From positions 1-35,680 of the forward strand of contig CAMBTR010000004.1 in assembly GCA_945870885.1 (NCBI GenBank): 35,680 bases of DNA. The letters run 5' to 3'. Both the position numbers and the translations under genes were made by a program. Below, piece after piece: positions 1 to 10,418 of the stretch; positions within the stretch are counted from its first letter, which is position 1, and the number at the start of each line of letters is the position of its first letter. Under the pieces are notes generated by a model. The model saw only the letters and a list, made by a program, of their open reading frames with translations, was not told the origin of the DNA and did not search any database. The DNA is from Chryseobacterium gleum. GTDB taxonomy: Bacteria; Bacteroidota; Bacteroidia; NS11-12g; UBA955.

Positions 1-1047
1 AATGTAACCGAAGTTCCAGCCCAATTATCCGATGAAATTGTAGATGGCTACCAAGTCGTTCGTGCTTGTTTTGATGCCAATCTTGAGCGCGATCCCCGCG
101 TTTTTGCCTTCGGAGAAGATGTCGGAAAAATTGGCGATGTAAACCAAGGATTCTCAGGCATGCAAGAGAAATATGGCGAATTGCGTGTGACCGACAAAGG
201 AATCAGAGAATGGAGCATCATTGGTGAAGGCATCGGCGCGGCCATGAGAGGACTCAGACCCATCGCAGAAATTCAATATTTAGATTACCTTTTATACGCT
301 TTGGAACCCATGAGTGATGATATTGCTACGATGCAGTATCGGACAAAAGGCGGACAAAAAGCACCGATAATCATTCGTACCAGAGGACATCGTTTGGAAG
401 GCATTTGGCACTCCGGTAGCCCAATGGGAATGATCATACACGCTATTAGGGGAATGCATGTTTGTGTACCAAGAAACATGACCCAAGCCGCTGGAATGTA
501 TAACACATTGCTTCGCTCTGATGAACCCGCTCTGGTCATCGAATGTCTGAACGGATATCGCATCAAAGAGAAATTACCTAGCAATATTGGCGAATTTACC
601 GTGCCTTTTGGTCGTCCCGATATCCTAAGATTTGGTGAGGACGTTACACTTGTTACCTATGGCTCTTGCTGCAGAATTGCACAAGAGGCCTGCGAGCTTT
701 TATCGGACCATGGTATCCGTGTGGAGCTCATCGACGTACAAACTCTGTTGCCGTTTGACATCAACCATAGCATCGTGGAAAGTCTAAAATCTACCAACAG
801 AATTGCATTCCTCGACGAAGACGTTCCGGGTGGAGCTACATCTTACATGATGCAGCAAGTACTTGAAATTCAAGGGGGTTATAAGCATCTAGATAGCACT
901 CCAATTACAATCTCTGCCAACGAACACCGTCCTGCCTATGGTAGCGATGGCGATTACTTCAGCAAGCCTTCGGTTGATACTGTTTTCAGCACCATTTACC
1001 AGATGATGCACGAGAGCAATCCATCCAAATGGCCTAGTTTGTTGTAA
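1..1047 (+). CDS. 2-oxoacid (branched-chain/pyruvate-type) dehydrogenase E1 component, beta-subunit half; 5' end outside window
   Basis: Frame +1 is open from base 1 ([51 protein letters not shown]...) into the tracked ORF. Transketolase pyrimidine-binding and C-terminal motifs ([43 protein letters not shown]). Confidence 0.85.
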   Translation, partial: NVTEVPAQLSDEIVDGYQVVRACFDANLERDPRVFAFGEDVGKIGDVNQGFSGMQEKYGELRVTDKGIREWSIIGEGIGAAMRGLRPIAEIQYLDYLLYALEPMSDDIATMQYRTKGGQKAPIIIRTRGHRLEGIWHSGSPMGMIIHAIRGMHVCVPRNMTQAAGMYNTLLRSDEPALVIECLNGYRIKEKLPSNIGEFTVPFGRPDILRFGEDVTLVTYGSCCRIAQEACELLSDHGIRVELIDVQTLLPFDINHSIVESLKSTNRIAFLDEDVPGGATSYMMQQVLEIQGGYKHLDSTPITISANEHRPAYGSDGDYFSKPSVDTVFSTIYQMMHESNPSKWPSLL

Positions 1048-1131
1048 AAACCCCTTTTTCTTGGTGTAAAGCCATGTAAATTGCTTATCCATTGTAGCAG
1101 TTACGTAGTTTTTAACGAAATTTGCCGAACA

Positions 1132-3819
1132 GTGAATACTACCTTTCCTTCTTTATTCAAACTTTCGGGCCTTGAGCCTTTCACACTCACCCGTGAAACC
1201 AATTTCGTAAACATCGGTGAACGTACCAATGTGACCGGAAGCCGTCAGTTCGCCAAAATGATCCTAGCCGGTGATTACAACCGCGGATTGGACGTGGCTA
1301 GACAGCAAGTTGAAAACGGAGCACAAGTCATCGACGTAAACATGGACGAAGGGATGCTCGATGGCAAAGAAGCCATGGTTACATTCCTTAATTTGATTGC
1401 CGCAGAACCAGATATTTCTCGAGTTCCATTGATGGTCGATTCCAGCAAATGGGAAGTGATCGAAGCCGGTTTGAAATGTCTCCAAGGCAAAGGCATCGTG
1501 AATTCAATTTCACTGAAAGACGGAGAAGAAGCCTTCATTCAAAAAGCAAAATTGGTACATCGTTATGGCGCAGCCGTGGTTGTAATGGCATTCGATGAAA
1601 CCGGTCAGGCCGATAGCTTTCAGCGTAAAATCGACGTTTGTAAACGCAGCTACGATGTCCTAAAAAGCATTGGATTCCCAGTAAACGATATCATTTTTGA
1701 TCCCAACATTTTAACCGTTGCAACGGGAATTGATGAGCACAACAATTATGCAGTTGACTTTATCAATGCCACCCGTTGGATCAAACAAAACTTGCCAGGT
1801 GCCAAAGTCTCTGGAGGTGTATCCAATATTAGTTTCTCCTTCCGCGGGAACGACCGTGTGAGAGAAGCTATGCACTCAGCCTTTTTGTACCATGCCATCA
1901 GAGCCGGTCTCGATATGGGGATTGTGAATGCCGGAATGGTTGAAGTTTATGATGAGATTCCAAAAGAACTTCTCGAACACGTTGAGGATGTTTTGATGAA
2001 TCGCCGAGACGATGCCACCGAACGATTGGTGACATTGGCCGATCAATTCAAAGGCAAAAAAGAAGAGAAAGTTGAAGAAACACAAGCTTGGCGATTGAAT
2101 AGTGTTGAAGAGCGCCTCAGTCATAGCTTGATCAAAGGGATTACCGAATTCATCGACGAAGACACCGAAGAAGCATTCCAGAAATACAAAGAAGCCTTGC
2201 ATGTAATTGAAGGGCCTTTGATGGACGGCATGAACCACGTGGGCGATTTGTTCGGCGCCGGAAAAATGTTCCTTCCCCAGGTTGTGAAGAGTGCAAGGGT
2301 TATGAAAAAATCCGTGGCCTACCTGCAACCCTATTTAGAAGCCCAAAAAGCACTCAACCCCAATGCTAAACCCCAAGGTAAAATCTTGATGGCCACCGTG
2401 AAAGGGGATGTACACGATATCGGTAAAAACATCGTAGGTGTCGTTTTGGCTTGTAATAATTACGAAATCAAAGACATCGGTGTGATGGTTCCCGCCGATA
2501 AAATATTGGATGAAGCCCAAGCTTGGGGTGCTGATATCATTGGACTTTCTGGTTTGATTACGCCAAGTTTGGATGAAATGGTGCATGTGGCCAAGGAAAT
2601 GACAAGGCGCGGTATGACAACCCCCTTGTTGATTGGTGGTGCCACAACCTCTAGAATTCACACCGCAGTAAAAATTTCACCGGTATACGCACATCCGATT
2701 GTCCATGTTTTGGATGCTTCTCGTTCCGTGCCAGTCGCCGGTAGTTTGTTGGGTGATGAAACCAAAGCCGATTTCGCTAAGAAAATTAAGGATGAATACG
2801 TAACGTTGGCAGAAAATCACGCCAAACGTCAGTCAACCAAAGATTTAATTACTGCTGAAGAGGCCATCGCCAATCGTTGGAAACACGACGGCATCGTAGT
2901 AGAACCAAAACAAATAGGCATCCATGCCATTGAAGTTCCTTTGTCTGATTTGGTGGATACCATCGACTGGACGCCTTTCTTCCAAACATGGGAATTGGCC
3001 GGTCAATACCCCGCAATCTTAGAGGACGAAATCGTAGGATCTGAAGCCAAGAAATTGCTTCACGATGCCAAAACGATGTTGAACGATTTGGTTGATAACC
3101 AAAAATTAAGCGCCAAAGGCGTTTGGTATATTTTACCTGCCAAGAAATTTGGTGAAGATGTGGCAGTATATCATTCCGCGGAAGAGGCAAAGAATGATAT
3201 GGATGGATCAGCGGCATTGGAAACCTTCCACTTTTTACGCCAACAACGTAAAATGGCCGGTGGCTTGCCAAACTATTCTCTGGTAGATTTTATCGCCGAT
3301 GACCAAGTGGATTACTTCGGCGGATTCGCAGTAACAACCGGAATCGGTTTAGAGCCCATTGTGGCTGCTTTTGAGGCCCAGTACGACGATTATCAATCGA
3401 TCATGGCTAAAGCCCTAGCAGACCGTTTGGCAGAGAGTTTTGCGGAGGTATTGCATAAAAAGGTAAGAACTCAATTCTGGGGTTACGCCGATGAAGACCA
3501 GTTGAGCAACGAAGACCTCATCCGCGAAAAATACCAGGGCATCCGTCCTGCGCCCGGCTACCCCGCCTGTCCAGACCACACAGAAAAATCTACGTTATTT
3601 AACCTACTTGGTGCACCCGAATCTGCAGGTATCATCCTAACCGAATCGATGGCCATGCTACCCGCTGCCTCCGTCAGCGGCTGGTATTTTGCCCACCCCC
3701 AAAGTAAATACTTCGGACTGGGTAAAATCAACAAAGACCAAGTGGTGTTATACGCAGAAAGAAAAGGTATGGATATAGAAACCGCGGAACGCTGGCTCAG
3801 CCCCGTACTTGCGTATTAA
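1132..3819 (+). CDS. metH: Methionine synthase, cobalamin-dependent, C-terminal module (pterin-binding, B12-binding and AdoMet-activation domains); GTG start preferred over TTG at 1081
   Basis: [18 protein letters not shown] pterin-binding start; [30 protein letters not shown] (DxHxxG B12 motif); [15 protein letters not shown] activation-domain motif. No N-terminal homocysteine S-methyltransferase domain. Confidence 0.93.
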   Translation: MNTTFPSLFKLSGLEPFTLTRETNFVNIGERTNVTGSRQFAKMILAGDYNRGLDVARQQVENGAQVIDVNMDEGMLDGKEAMVTFLNLIAAEPDISRVPLMVDSSKWEVIEAGLKCLQGKGIVNSISLKDGEEAFIQKAKLVHRYGAAVVVMAFDETGQADSFQRKIDVCKRSYDVLKSIGFPVNDIIFDPNILTVATGIDEHNNYAVDFINATRWIKQNLPGAKVSGGVSNISFSFRGNDRVREAMHSAFLYHAIRAGLDMGIVNAGMVEVYDEIPKELLEHVEDVLMNRRDDATERLVTLADQFKGKKEEKVEETQAWRLNSVEERLSHSLIKGITEFIDEDTEEAFQKYKEALHVIEGPLMDGMNHVGDLFGAGKMFLPQVVKSARVMKKSVAYLQPYLEAQKALNPNAKPQGKILMATVKGDVHDIGKNIVGVVLACNNYEIKDIGVMVPADKILDEAQAWGADIIGLSGLITPSLDEMVHVAKEMTRRGMTTPLLIGGATTSRIHTAVKISPVYAHPIVHVLDASRSVPVAGSLLGDETKADFAKKIKDEYVTLAENHAKRQSTKDLITAEEAIANRWKHDGIVVEPKQIGIHAIEVPLSDLVDTIDWTPFFQTWELAGQYPAILEDEIVGSEAKKLLHDAKTMLNDLVDNQKLSAKGVWYILPAKKFGEDVAVYHSAEEAKNDMDGSAALETFHFLRQQRKMAGGLPNYSLVDFIADDQVDYFGGFAVTTGIGLEPIVAAFEAQYDDYQSIMAKALADRLAESFAEVLHKKVRTQFWGYADEDQLSNEDLIREKYQGIRPAPGYPACPDHTEKSTLFNLLGAPESAGIILTESMAMLPAASVSGWYFAHPQSKYFGLGKINKDQVVLYAERKGMDIETAERWLSPVLAY

Positions 3820-3899
3820 TTTCTAATTATCCCCCTTTAGGAATTCCTTTGAACCTTTGAACTTTCCATTGAATAAATGGGAGTAATGATAAATACTAT

Positions 3900-5027
3900 T
3901 TACTTTTTGAACGGATTCGAATACGCCGGATTCTTGATAAATTCGGTATCGGTCATCGTCAATAAAAATGCTTTCAAATCAGCCTTCTGCTGCTTAGAGA
4001 GTAGCAATTGTTTATTGCTGTGCGCAGTTAACATTGGGCTAATAGTGGGCGATTGAAAGTTCATATTGTCGCTGTAATGATCTATCACCTGGTCCAATGT
4101 TGCAAACCTTCCATCGTGCATATATGGACCCGTCAAAGCAATATTTAATAGAGTAGGTGTCTTGAACAACCCTCGATCCAATGGATTATTTGTGATTGCA
4201 CCATAACCCTTATCGCTGAAACTTCCATCCAAACCGTTGTTCGCAATTCCACCCATATCTGGGTTGTTCTGCTGGGCCAATGCACCACCATGACAGTGGA
4301 AACAATCGGCGCCGGTTGTTAAGCCCGTAGCGACATCAAAATTTACCAATCCATTAAACAATAGGGCACCCCGCTTTTGCTCATCATTTAACAATGAGAA
4401 TCGGCCTGGAAAAAAATCATTGAACAAACTGTTTTGACTCACTATCGACAGTAGAAACTGCTCTAGTGCCTTTGACATGTCAAAAACATTGGGCTGCGTT
4501 CCAAACGCCTTGTCGAAATATTCTACATAACGCTTCGCTTTTCCCAATCGCTTTGATAGCAAAGGCAAGGTCATCGCCATCTCGTTGTGCGCTTGAATGG
4601 GCTCAAAAACTAAATCCCTAAGGGTAGTTTGCCTAGCATCCCAAAAGAATTTCTTACTGTAGGCCAAATTAATTAATGCCGAAGAATTTCGACCCGTTTT
4701 CAGACCATAAATGCCATTGCTATAAATTACTGGATCTGAGAATGCATTTTGTTGATGATGGCAACTTCCACAACTAACCGAACTATCGAACGATAAAATC
4801 GGATCGTAAAACAACATCCGCCCCAGGTAAACACCTTCTTCAGTGAAAGGGTTGTCAGATGGCAGATTGGGAAGACCAAATTTACTGACTGGAAAAATAG
4901 AAGTGGGATCAATGACTGTAGGGACATATTTTGTTCCCCCTTGATTGACCAACGGATCTTTGGGATCTTTTCTACAAGCAGAAAAAACCAATACCAAAGC
5001 GAGTCCAAGCCAAATTCTATTTTTCAT
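3900..5027 (-). CDS. Di-heme cytochrome c peroxidase / MauG-MbnH-like protein
   Basis: Two heme c motifs CGSCH and CFHCH; FKTPTLLNIALTGPYMHDGRFATLDQVIDHY is typical of the di-heme peroxidase family; N-terminal lipobox-like LVFSAC. Confidence 0.88.
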   Translation of the reverse strand: MKNRIWLGLALVLVFSACRKDPKDPLVNQGGTKYVPTVIDPTSIFPVSKFGLPNLPSDNPFTEEGVYLGRMLFYDPILSFDSSVSCGSCHHQQNAFSDPVIYSNGIYGLKTGRNSSALINLAYSKKFFWDARQTTLRDLVFEPIQAHNEMAMTLPLLSKRLGKAKRYVEYFDKAFGTQPNVFDMSKALEQFLLSIVSQNSLFNDFFPGRFSLLNDEQKRGALLFNGLVNFDVATGLTTGADCFHCHGGALAQQNNPDMGGIANNGLDGSFSDKGYGAITNNPLDRGLFKTPTLLNIALTGPYMHDGRFATLDQVIDHYSDNMNFQSPTISPMLTAHSNKQLLLSKQQKADLKAFLLTMTDTEFIKNPAYSNPFKK

Positions 5028-5032
5028 TACAC

Positions 5033-5848
5033 TTATGGAGTGGGTACTTCAAAAGCTTTGAAATCTGTAAGATTCGACAATAAACGAGCCATTAAGGCGG
5101 CTTCTTTTGTACCCTCAGAATGCGAAACCGCACCTTTTTTTAATTCCACGCCTTGCAACAATTTATTGACGTGATAGTTAAATGTCACCTTAGTTAACTT
5201 ACCTGACGCAACACCAATTAGACCAGTAGCACCACCTATCGGACCCACCGGGACAATAAACTCACGCTTCATCACATCTGTGGCGGAATGAAAACTCATT
5301 CCTTTATTATATAATGCCGTTAAACTGTCTTTATAGTTACCATCGATGGCTTGGAAAATATATCCTCCAGCCCAGCCCCAATGCATACCCGTCAAATTGC
5401 CATTTAACGGATGCTCAGGCCCCCATTGATTTGGATCTCCATGGTTTACAGCTGAATCCATACCGAAAGTAAACTTCACGGCCTTGTAAGACCCCTCGGG
5501 GACTTCGTAATCAAATTGGGTGCGACCCTTCTTAAAATCAATCCACTGATAACCGTCGCCCAACGATACTTCCGTACCGTCTTCTTTTACCAAAGATAGT
5601 TTAGAGATAATCATCCCAAAATTGAGGAATTGTATGTATTCCGGTTGAGTTGCGTTATTTTTAAAATACCCCGACAAAAAAGTGAGCGGTTGACCTTCCC
5701 ACAAAGCCGCAAAGTTCAATTGCACACCCGTTTTAATTGGCGCCGGTGGCGGCTTGATTGGTTCTTCGCCACAAGACTGCATTCCCACAACCAACACCAT
5801 CGAAACGGCAATAACGACCAAAAACCACTTATTAAATTTAATCATCAT
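5033..5848 (-). CDS. MbnP-like lipoprotein (partner of di-heme MbnH-type enzymes)
   Basis: Lipobox MQSC; VQLNFAALWEG..., NFGMIISKLSLVKEDGTEV, VPEGSYKAVKFTFGMDSAVN, GMHWGWAGGYIFQAIDGNY match the recalled MbnP-family layout; adjacent to the di-heme peroxidase gene. Confidence 0.72.
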   Translation of the reverse strand: MMIKFNKWFLVVIAVSMVLVVGMQSCGEEPIKPPPAPIKTGVQLNFAALWEGQPLTFLSGYFKNNATQPEYIQFLNFGMIISKLSLVKEDGTEVSLGDGYQWIDFKKGRTQFDYEVPEGSYKAVKFTFGMDSAVNHGDPNQWGPEHPLNGNLTGMHWGWAGGYIFQAIDGNYKDSLTALYNKGMSFHSATDVMKREFIVPVGPIGGATGLIGVASGKLTKVTFNYHVNKLLQGVELKKGAVSHSEGTKEAALMARLLSNLTDFKAFEVPTP

Positions 5849-7773
5849 TGTTTTATCAGTTTGTGCGAATATACAAAATTACCATCATTTATTCGAAGAA
5901 AATAAGGACCAGACGACATGTTCTCTAGCCCCACCGTGAATACGTTTGTTGCTCTACCATTGGTTCCGCCGGTCATCATTTTCTGACCCAAAGCATTGTA
6001 TAATTCAAAATCAATCACGGATGGATTTCGAGCGAAAATTTGAAATGAGCTCTGCGCAGGATTTGGAAAAATTACAAATGCTTTCTGTTGCACTTTATTC
6101 AAATTCATACCGCCAACACTGGCCTTGGCCAATACTCTAACATTGGGATCAAAAATCATTGTATCCACCTGAAAGGGCATCCGGATTTTGATCGATTCAC
6201 TCAAGGATTTTGGCTCCCAAATAATCAAGGAATCCCTTCCTTCGCCGCGGACCAAAACGGGTACTTTAACATGCCAAAACGGGACGCTGCTATGCGAAGG
6301 CGTTTGGTCACATTGAATCGTGAGTTGATCGCCTTTTTGCTTCCAATTGATCTTTAAATAGGGAAATCCCTCACCAAAATACCATTGCTTAAAAAATGTA
6401 TCCAGATTACGGCCGCTGGCTTGTTCCATGCACTGCTCCAACGACGTGGTTGTGCCAAAGCCATAACTCCTGCCGGTACCGGTAAGATAAATCCTGCAAC
6501 CCTTAAAGAATGCCGAATCACCAATTTTATCCCTGAGCATATGCAACACCCAAGCACCCTTGTTGTAGGTTAGCCTGCCGTTAAATAGGCTTCCTACATT
6601 CAGCGTATCTCTGGGGAAAATACATCCATCATCTTTACCTGTTACGTCGCCACGCATGCCTCTCAAACGCTGCAACCATTCTGATTTGGGTCGAAGATAT
6701 TCAAAAGTAACTGCCGTTAAATACGTCGCAAATCCCTCATTCAACCACAAATCCTGCCAAGTAGCGCACGTCACTTTATCGCCAAACCACTGATGTGCCA
6801 ATTCATGCGCCATCAAATCGAAAGAAAAATTCACCATGAAACTCATGGTTTGATGCTCCATACCCCCACCCCATGTAAATTGGGCATGGCCATATTTCTC
6901 CTCCACAAAAGGATATCGACCAAATAAACTATCGAATAACCGAATCATAGGCAAGACCTGCTTGGTTTCTTGCTGTGCTGTGGCTAAAAACTGCGGAAAC
7001 ACATAATTCAATACCGGCAAGGGCTTTACTCTCCCCACCAACGGAGCATATTGGGTGTACTGCGCATAGTTCGTCACCGCAATAGCCACCAAATACGTCG
7101 CTATCGGATAACGATGTTTCCAAACCATCAAATGGGTAGTGTCGTTGATCACCTGGTCCCTGATCACAACACCATTCGATGCCGCGAGCAAACCCGTATC
7201 GGTGTAAACCCAAACATCTAAACTGTCAATTTTATCGTGAAGGCTTTGCTTACAAGGCCACCAATATTGAGCACCATAGGGTTCACTCAACGTATGAATG
7301 ATGGGCCCCTTCATGTGATTGTCGATCGTGAAATAGCCAAATCCGCCCCCATTCGTTGGATTGCCTTGGTATCGAATTCCCACGGAATCTCTCTCGCCCG
7401 CTTTCCATCCACCTGGCTTGTACGCATACAAATAATTGCCCGCCCTTCTATATTTTAACGAACCATCCTTGCCGTAAACATCGTCAACAGTAAGGTTAGC
7501 AGTAAGATCAAAACCCACCGAATCCGTATTATTAACGATAGTAAAATGCGCCATTACATCGCCCTTTAAATAGGCATTCCGACGTGGATTTACCCACCAT
7601 TTACATCGGTTATAATCAATTAAATAGCCGTGCTTTACCCCCGAATTGGATCGGCGTTGCAGTTGATGTTCGATGCGACCGTGCTCTTTACAAATCCAAT
7701 CTTCGGGCAGGGACTGACCAAAGGCAGGGAATATGCAAATCGTTAAGAGGAAACAAATGAAAAAAGGACGCAT
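5845..7773 (-). CDS. M1-family zinc aminopeptidase with C-terminal T9SS type A sorting domain
   Basis: GGGMEHQ substrate loop; HELAHQWFGDKVT + NEGFAT zinc motif; C-terminal FPNPAQSSFQI...YNALGQKMMTG...SGPYFLRI...HKLIKQ. Start ATG at 7773 (MRPFFICFLLTICIFPAFGQ signal peptide) preferred over the 7848 tracked start. Confidence 0.9.
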   Translation of the reverse strand: MRPFFICFLLTICIFPAFGQSLPEDWICKEHGRIEHQLQRRSNSGVKHGYLIDYNRCKWWVNPRRNAYLKGDVMAHFTIVNNTDSVGFDLTANLTVDDVYGKDGSLKYRRAGNYLYAYKPGGWKAGERDSVGIRYQGNPTNGGGFGYFTIDNHMKGPIIHTLSEPYGAQYWWPCKQSLHDKIDSLDVWVYTDTGLLAASNGVVIRDQVINDTTHLMVWKHRYPIATYLVAIAVTNYAQYTQYAPLVGRVKPLPVLNYVFPQFLATAQQETKQVLPMIRLFDSLFGRYPFVEEKYGHAQFTWGGGMEHQTMSFMVNFSFDLMAHELAHQWFGDKVTCATWQDLWLNEGFATYLTAVTFEYLRPKSEWLQRLRGMRGDVTGKDDGCIFPRDTLNVGSLFNGRLTYNKGAWVLHMLRDKIGDSAFFKGCRIYLTGTGRSYGFGTTTSLEQCMEQASGRNLDTFFKQWYFGEGFPYLKINWKQKGDQLTIQCDQTPSHSSVPFWHVKVPVLVRGEGRDSLIIWEPKSLSESIKIRMPFQVDTMIFDPNVRVLAKASVGGMNLNKVQQKAFVIFPNPAQSSFQIFARNPSVIDFELYNALGQKMMTGGTNGRATNVFTVGLENMSSGPYFLRINDGNFVYSHKLIKQ

Positions 7774-7785
7774 ATTACAAAGTTC
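7774..7785 (-). promoter_or_regulatory. Near-consensus -7 element GAACTTTG (7778-7785) 4 nt before the M1 peptidase ATG
   Basis: Minus strand reads GAACTTTG-TAAT-ATG; one mismatch from TAnnTTTG. Confidence 0.4.
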
Positions 7786-7873
7786 CACCATCGGCGATGG
7801 CTTTCCAAATAGAAACCAACAAAATGGAAAATACAAAAGGATGCACAATGAAATTTACACAGTTTATCTCGCC

Positions 7874-7881
7874 TACCTTTG
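7874..7881 (+). promoter_or_regulatory. Bacteroidota-type -7 promoter element TACCTTTG
   Basis: Exact TAnnTTTG, 4 nt before the ATG at 7886. Confidence 0.6.
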
Positions 7882-7885
7882 TTTT

Positions 7886-8842
7886 ATGAAGTTTAAATGG
7901 CTGCCCCTGTTCTTGATTATTTTGTTGGGATGCATTTGGGGTAGTTCGTTTATGTTGATTAAACGCGGATTGGCCGTTTTCTCTCCGATTCAAGTCGCCG
8001 GACTCAGACTTTTCCTCGCAGGGATGTTTCTAACCCCTTGGGTTTATCGATACACTTGGGGGTCAAAATCGATGATTTTGGATGAAACCACTGGTAAAAA
8101 AGTAAAATTGTTGCAGCCCAAAGATTATTACTACCTCTTCATGACGGGCCTCTTGGGTAATGCCATTCCGGCCTTTTTATTCAGTACTGCAGGCAAGTTG
8201 ATTCCAAGCGGACTCAGCGGTATTTTGAACGCTTTCACCCCAATGTTTACTTTAATAGTGGGTGCGCTGCTTTATAAAAGTGCATTATCAAAAAATGGAT
8301 TTTTAGGCGTTTTAGTCGGTCTAATTGGTGCCGTTTTCCTATTGGGACCCTCCATCCTAGGTCAAGAAGGAATGGAAATCAATTTATCGGGCGCATTAAT
8401 GGCATTGAGTGCCGCCGTTCTTTATGGCTATAACATCAATTTGATCAAAATTAGACTTGCAAACATTCCACCCATGGCAAAAACCGCATTTCCCTTTTTC
8501 TTCATGGGGATCATGTATGCGTTTGTTCTTTGGAAAACCGGTGCGGTTGAAAGTTACCAGATGCATACAGCAATAACGCCAGGCAATTTTCTGCCCGACA
8601 ATCAGTTTGCACTCTTATGCATTTGTATTTTGGGTATAATTGGCTCCGCATTGTCGATGATCATGTTTAACTACCTCATTGAACACACCACCGCCGTTGT
8701 TGCATCTACCAATACTTTCGTGATTCCCATCGTGGCCGTTGCCTGGGGATTGTTTGACCAAGAGCCCATCCATTGGAATATGATTGTAGGATTACTACTT
8801 TCCCTAGTTGGGGTTTATTTGGTGATGAAAAAAGAAAGTTGA
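7886..8842 (+). CDS. DMT-superfamily (EamA) transporter
   Basis: MKFKWLPLFLIILLGCIWGSSFMLIKRGLAVFSPIQVAGLRLF and repeated EamA halves; internal ATG at 7886 preferred over 7733. Confidence 0.9.
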   Translation: MKFKWLPLFLIILLGCIWGSSFMLIKRGLAVFSPIQVAGLRLFLAGMFLTPWVYRYTWGSKSMILDETTGKKVKLLQPKDYYYLFMTGLLGNAIPAFLFSTAGKLIPSGLSGILNAFTPMFTLIVGALLYKSALSKNGFLGVLVGLIGAVFLLGPSILGQEGMEINLSGALMALSAAVLYGYNINLIKIRLANIPPMAKTAFPFFFMGIMYAFVLWKTGAVESYQMHTAITPGNFLPDNQFALLCICILGIIGSALSMIMFNYLIEHTTAVVASTNTFVIPIVAVAWGLFDQEPIHWNMIVGLLLSLVGVYLVMKKES

Positions 8843-8850
8843 TTCCCCAT

Positions 8851-8858
8851 TACATTTG
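8851..8858 (+). promoter_or_regulatory. -7 promoter element TACATTTG
   Basis: Exact TAnnTTTG, 13 nt before the ATG at 8872. Confidence 0.55.
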
Positions 8859-8871
8859 TAATACTGATTTC

Positions 8872-10407
8872 ATGAATATCCAACAAATACTATCTGATTT
8901 GGGCATCGGCAGCACATTGTCGCCCGCAAGCACTGGTTTAAATTCAATCCATGTCAACCAGCCACGCACAAGAAATATTACCTCTCCAGTAGACGCTAAA
9001 CCCATCACAACGGTTGAGTTCTCAGATACCAAGGCATACAATGAAGTGGTGGAAACCGCTCAAGCAGCGTTCGCAGTTTGGCGTCATTTCCCAGCGCCAA
9101 AGCGCGGGGAAATCGTCCGCCAAATCGGCGACGCCCTCCGTGTAAATAAAGCAAATCTCGGTGCCCTTGTTAGCTATGAAATGGGTAAAAGCCTCCAAGA
9201 AGGCCTCGGTGAAGTCCAAGAAATGATCGATATCTGCGATTTTGCAGTCGGACTCAGCCGTCAGCTCCATGGTTTAACCATGCACTCGGAACGACCCAAT
9301 CACAGAATGTACGAACAATGGCATCCATTGGGCATTGTAGGTATCGTAAGCGCTTTCAACTTCCCCGTGGCCGTATGGTCATGGAACGCCATGCTTGCCG
9401 CCATCTGCGGTAACGTCTGCATCTGGAAACCCTCAGAAAAAACTCCAGCCAGCGGCGCAGCCGTTCAAAATATTCTTCAGTCTGTACTCAAAGCAAACGA
9501 CCTCCCCGAAGGGATTTTCTGCCTCGTACAAGGCGATAAAGAAATTGGTGAAGCTATGAGTCACGATGAACGCATCCCCCTCATCAGTGCCACCGGAAGC
9601 ACAAGAATGGGAAAACGCGTAGCTGAAGTCGTTGGAAAACGCCTCGGAAAATCAATCCTCGAACTCGGTGGAAACAACGCCATCATCCTCACTCCCGAAG
9701 CCAACCTAGAAATGGCAATGGTTGCCATCGTGTTTGGTGCCGTTGGCACAGCCGGTCAGCGTTGCACAACCACAAGACGACTTATCATCCATAGCAGCAT
9801 CTATCAAGATGTAAAAGAAAAATTGATTCGCGCCTATGGTCAGCTGCGCATCGGAGATCCCCTCGATGAAAATAATCATGTTGGGCCCCTCATTGACCAA
9901 GATGCAGTAAACGCCTATCTGGAATCCATCGAAAAGCTAAAATCCGAAGGTGGTAAAGTCCTTTACGGCGCTGAAGTATTATCAGGCGACCAATATGCAA
10001 GCGGTTGCTACGTAAAACCAACCCTTTGCGAAGCCCAAAATCACTTCGAAATCGTTCAATACGAAACCTTCGCTCCCATTCTTTATTTGATGCAGTACGA
10101 TACCTTAGATGAGGCAATAGCGTTGCAAAATGGGGTACGACAAGGACTTTCGAGTGCGATATTCACCAATAACTTGCAAGATGCGGAACAATTCCTAAGT
10201 GCATGGGGATCCGATTGCGGAATTGCCAATGTCAATATTGGAACTTCTGGCGCCGAAATCGGTGGTGCATTTGGTGGAGAAAAGGAAACTGGCGGCGGTC
10301 GCGAAAGTGGCTCTGATGCTTGGAAAGCCTACATGCGCCGTCAAACCAATACCATCAATTACGGCAAAACACTGCCACTAGCTCAAGGGATCAAATTTGA
10401 TCTGTGA
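8872..10407 (+). CDS. ALDH7-like aldehyde dehydrogenase (alpha-aminoadipic semialdehyde dehydrogenase type)
   Basis: ELGGNNAIILTPEANLEMAMVAIVFGAVGTAGQRCTTTRRLIIHSSIY resembles antiquitin/ALDH7; catalytic Cys in GQRCTT. Start at internal ATG 8872. Confidence 0.88.
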   Translation: MNIQQILSDLGIGSTLSPASTGLNSIHVNQPRTRNITSPVDAKPITTVEFSDTKAYNEVVETAQAAFAVWRHFPAPKRGEIVRQIGDALRVNKANLGALVSYEMGKSLQEGLGEVQEMIDICDFAVGLSRQLHGLTMHSERPNHRMYEQWHPLGIVGIVSAFNFPVAVWSWNAMLAAICGNVCIWKPSEKTPASGAAVQNILQSVLKANDLPEGIFCLVQGDKEIGEAMSHDERIPLISATGSTRMGKRVAEVVGKRLGKSILELGGNNAIILTPEANLEMAMVAIVFGAVGTAGQRCTTTRRLIIHSSIYQDVKEKLIRAYGQLRIGDPLDENNHVGPLIDQDAVNAYLESIEKLKSEGGKVLYGAEVLSGDQYASGCYVKPTLCEAQNHFEIVQYETFAPILYLMQYDTLDEAIALQNGVRQGLSSAIFTNNLQDAEQFLSAWGSDCGIANVNIGTSGAEIGGAFGGEKETGGGRESGSDAWKAYMRRQTNTINYGKTLPLAQGIKFDL

Positions 10408-10418
10408 TTCTGCGCAGA

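Noticed and set aside
1876-2328. 150-aa minus-strand ORF inside metH
   Set aside because: Fully antisense to a strongly supported MetH domain, with no recognisable motif. The same applies to the other antisense ORFs within large CDSs (for example 2849-3271, 26377-26826, 10569-11009).
3820-3899. Possible terminator between metH and the di-heme peroxidase gene
   Set aside because: Only a short GGAATTCC palindrome and direct repeats of GAACTTT-like sequence; no convincing stem plus U-tract.
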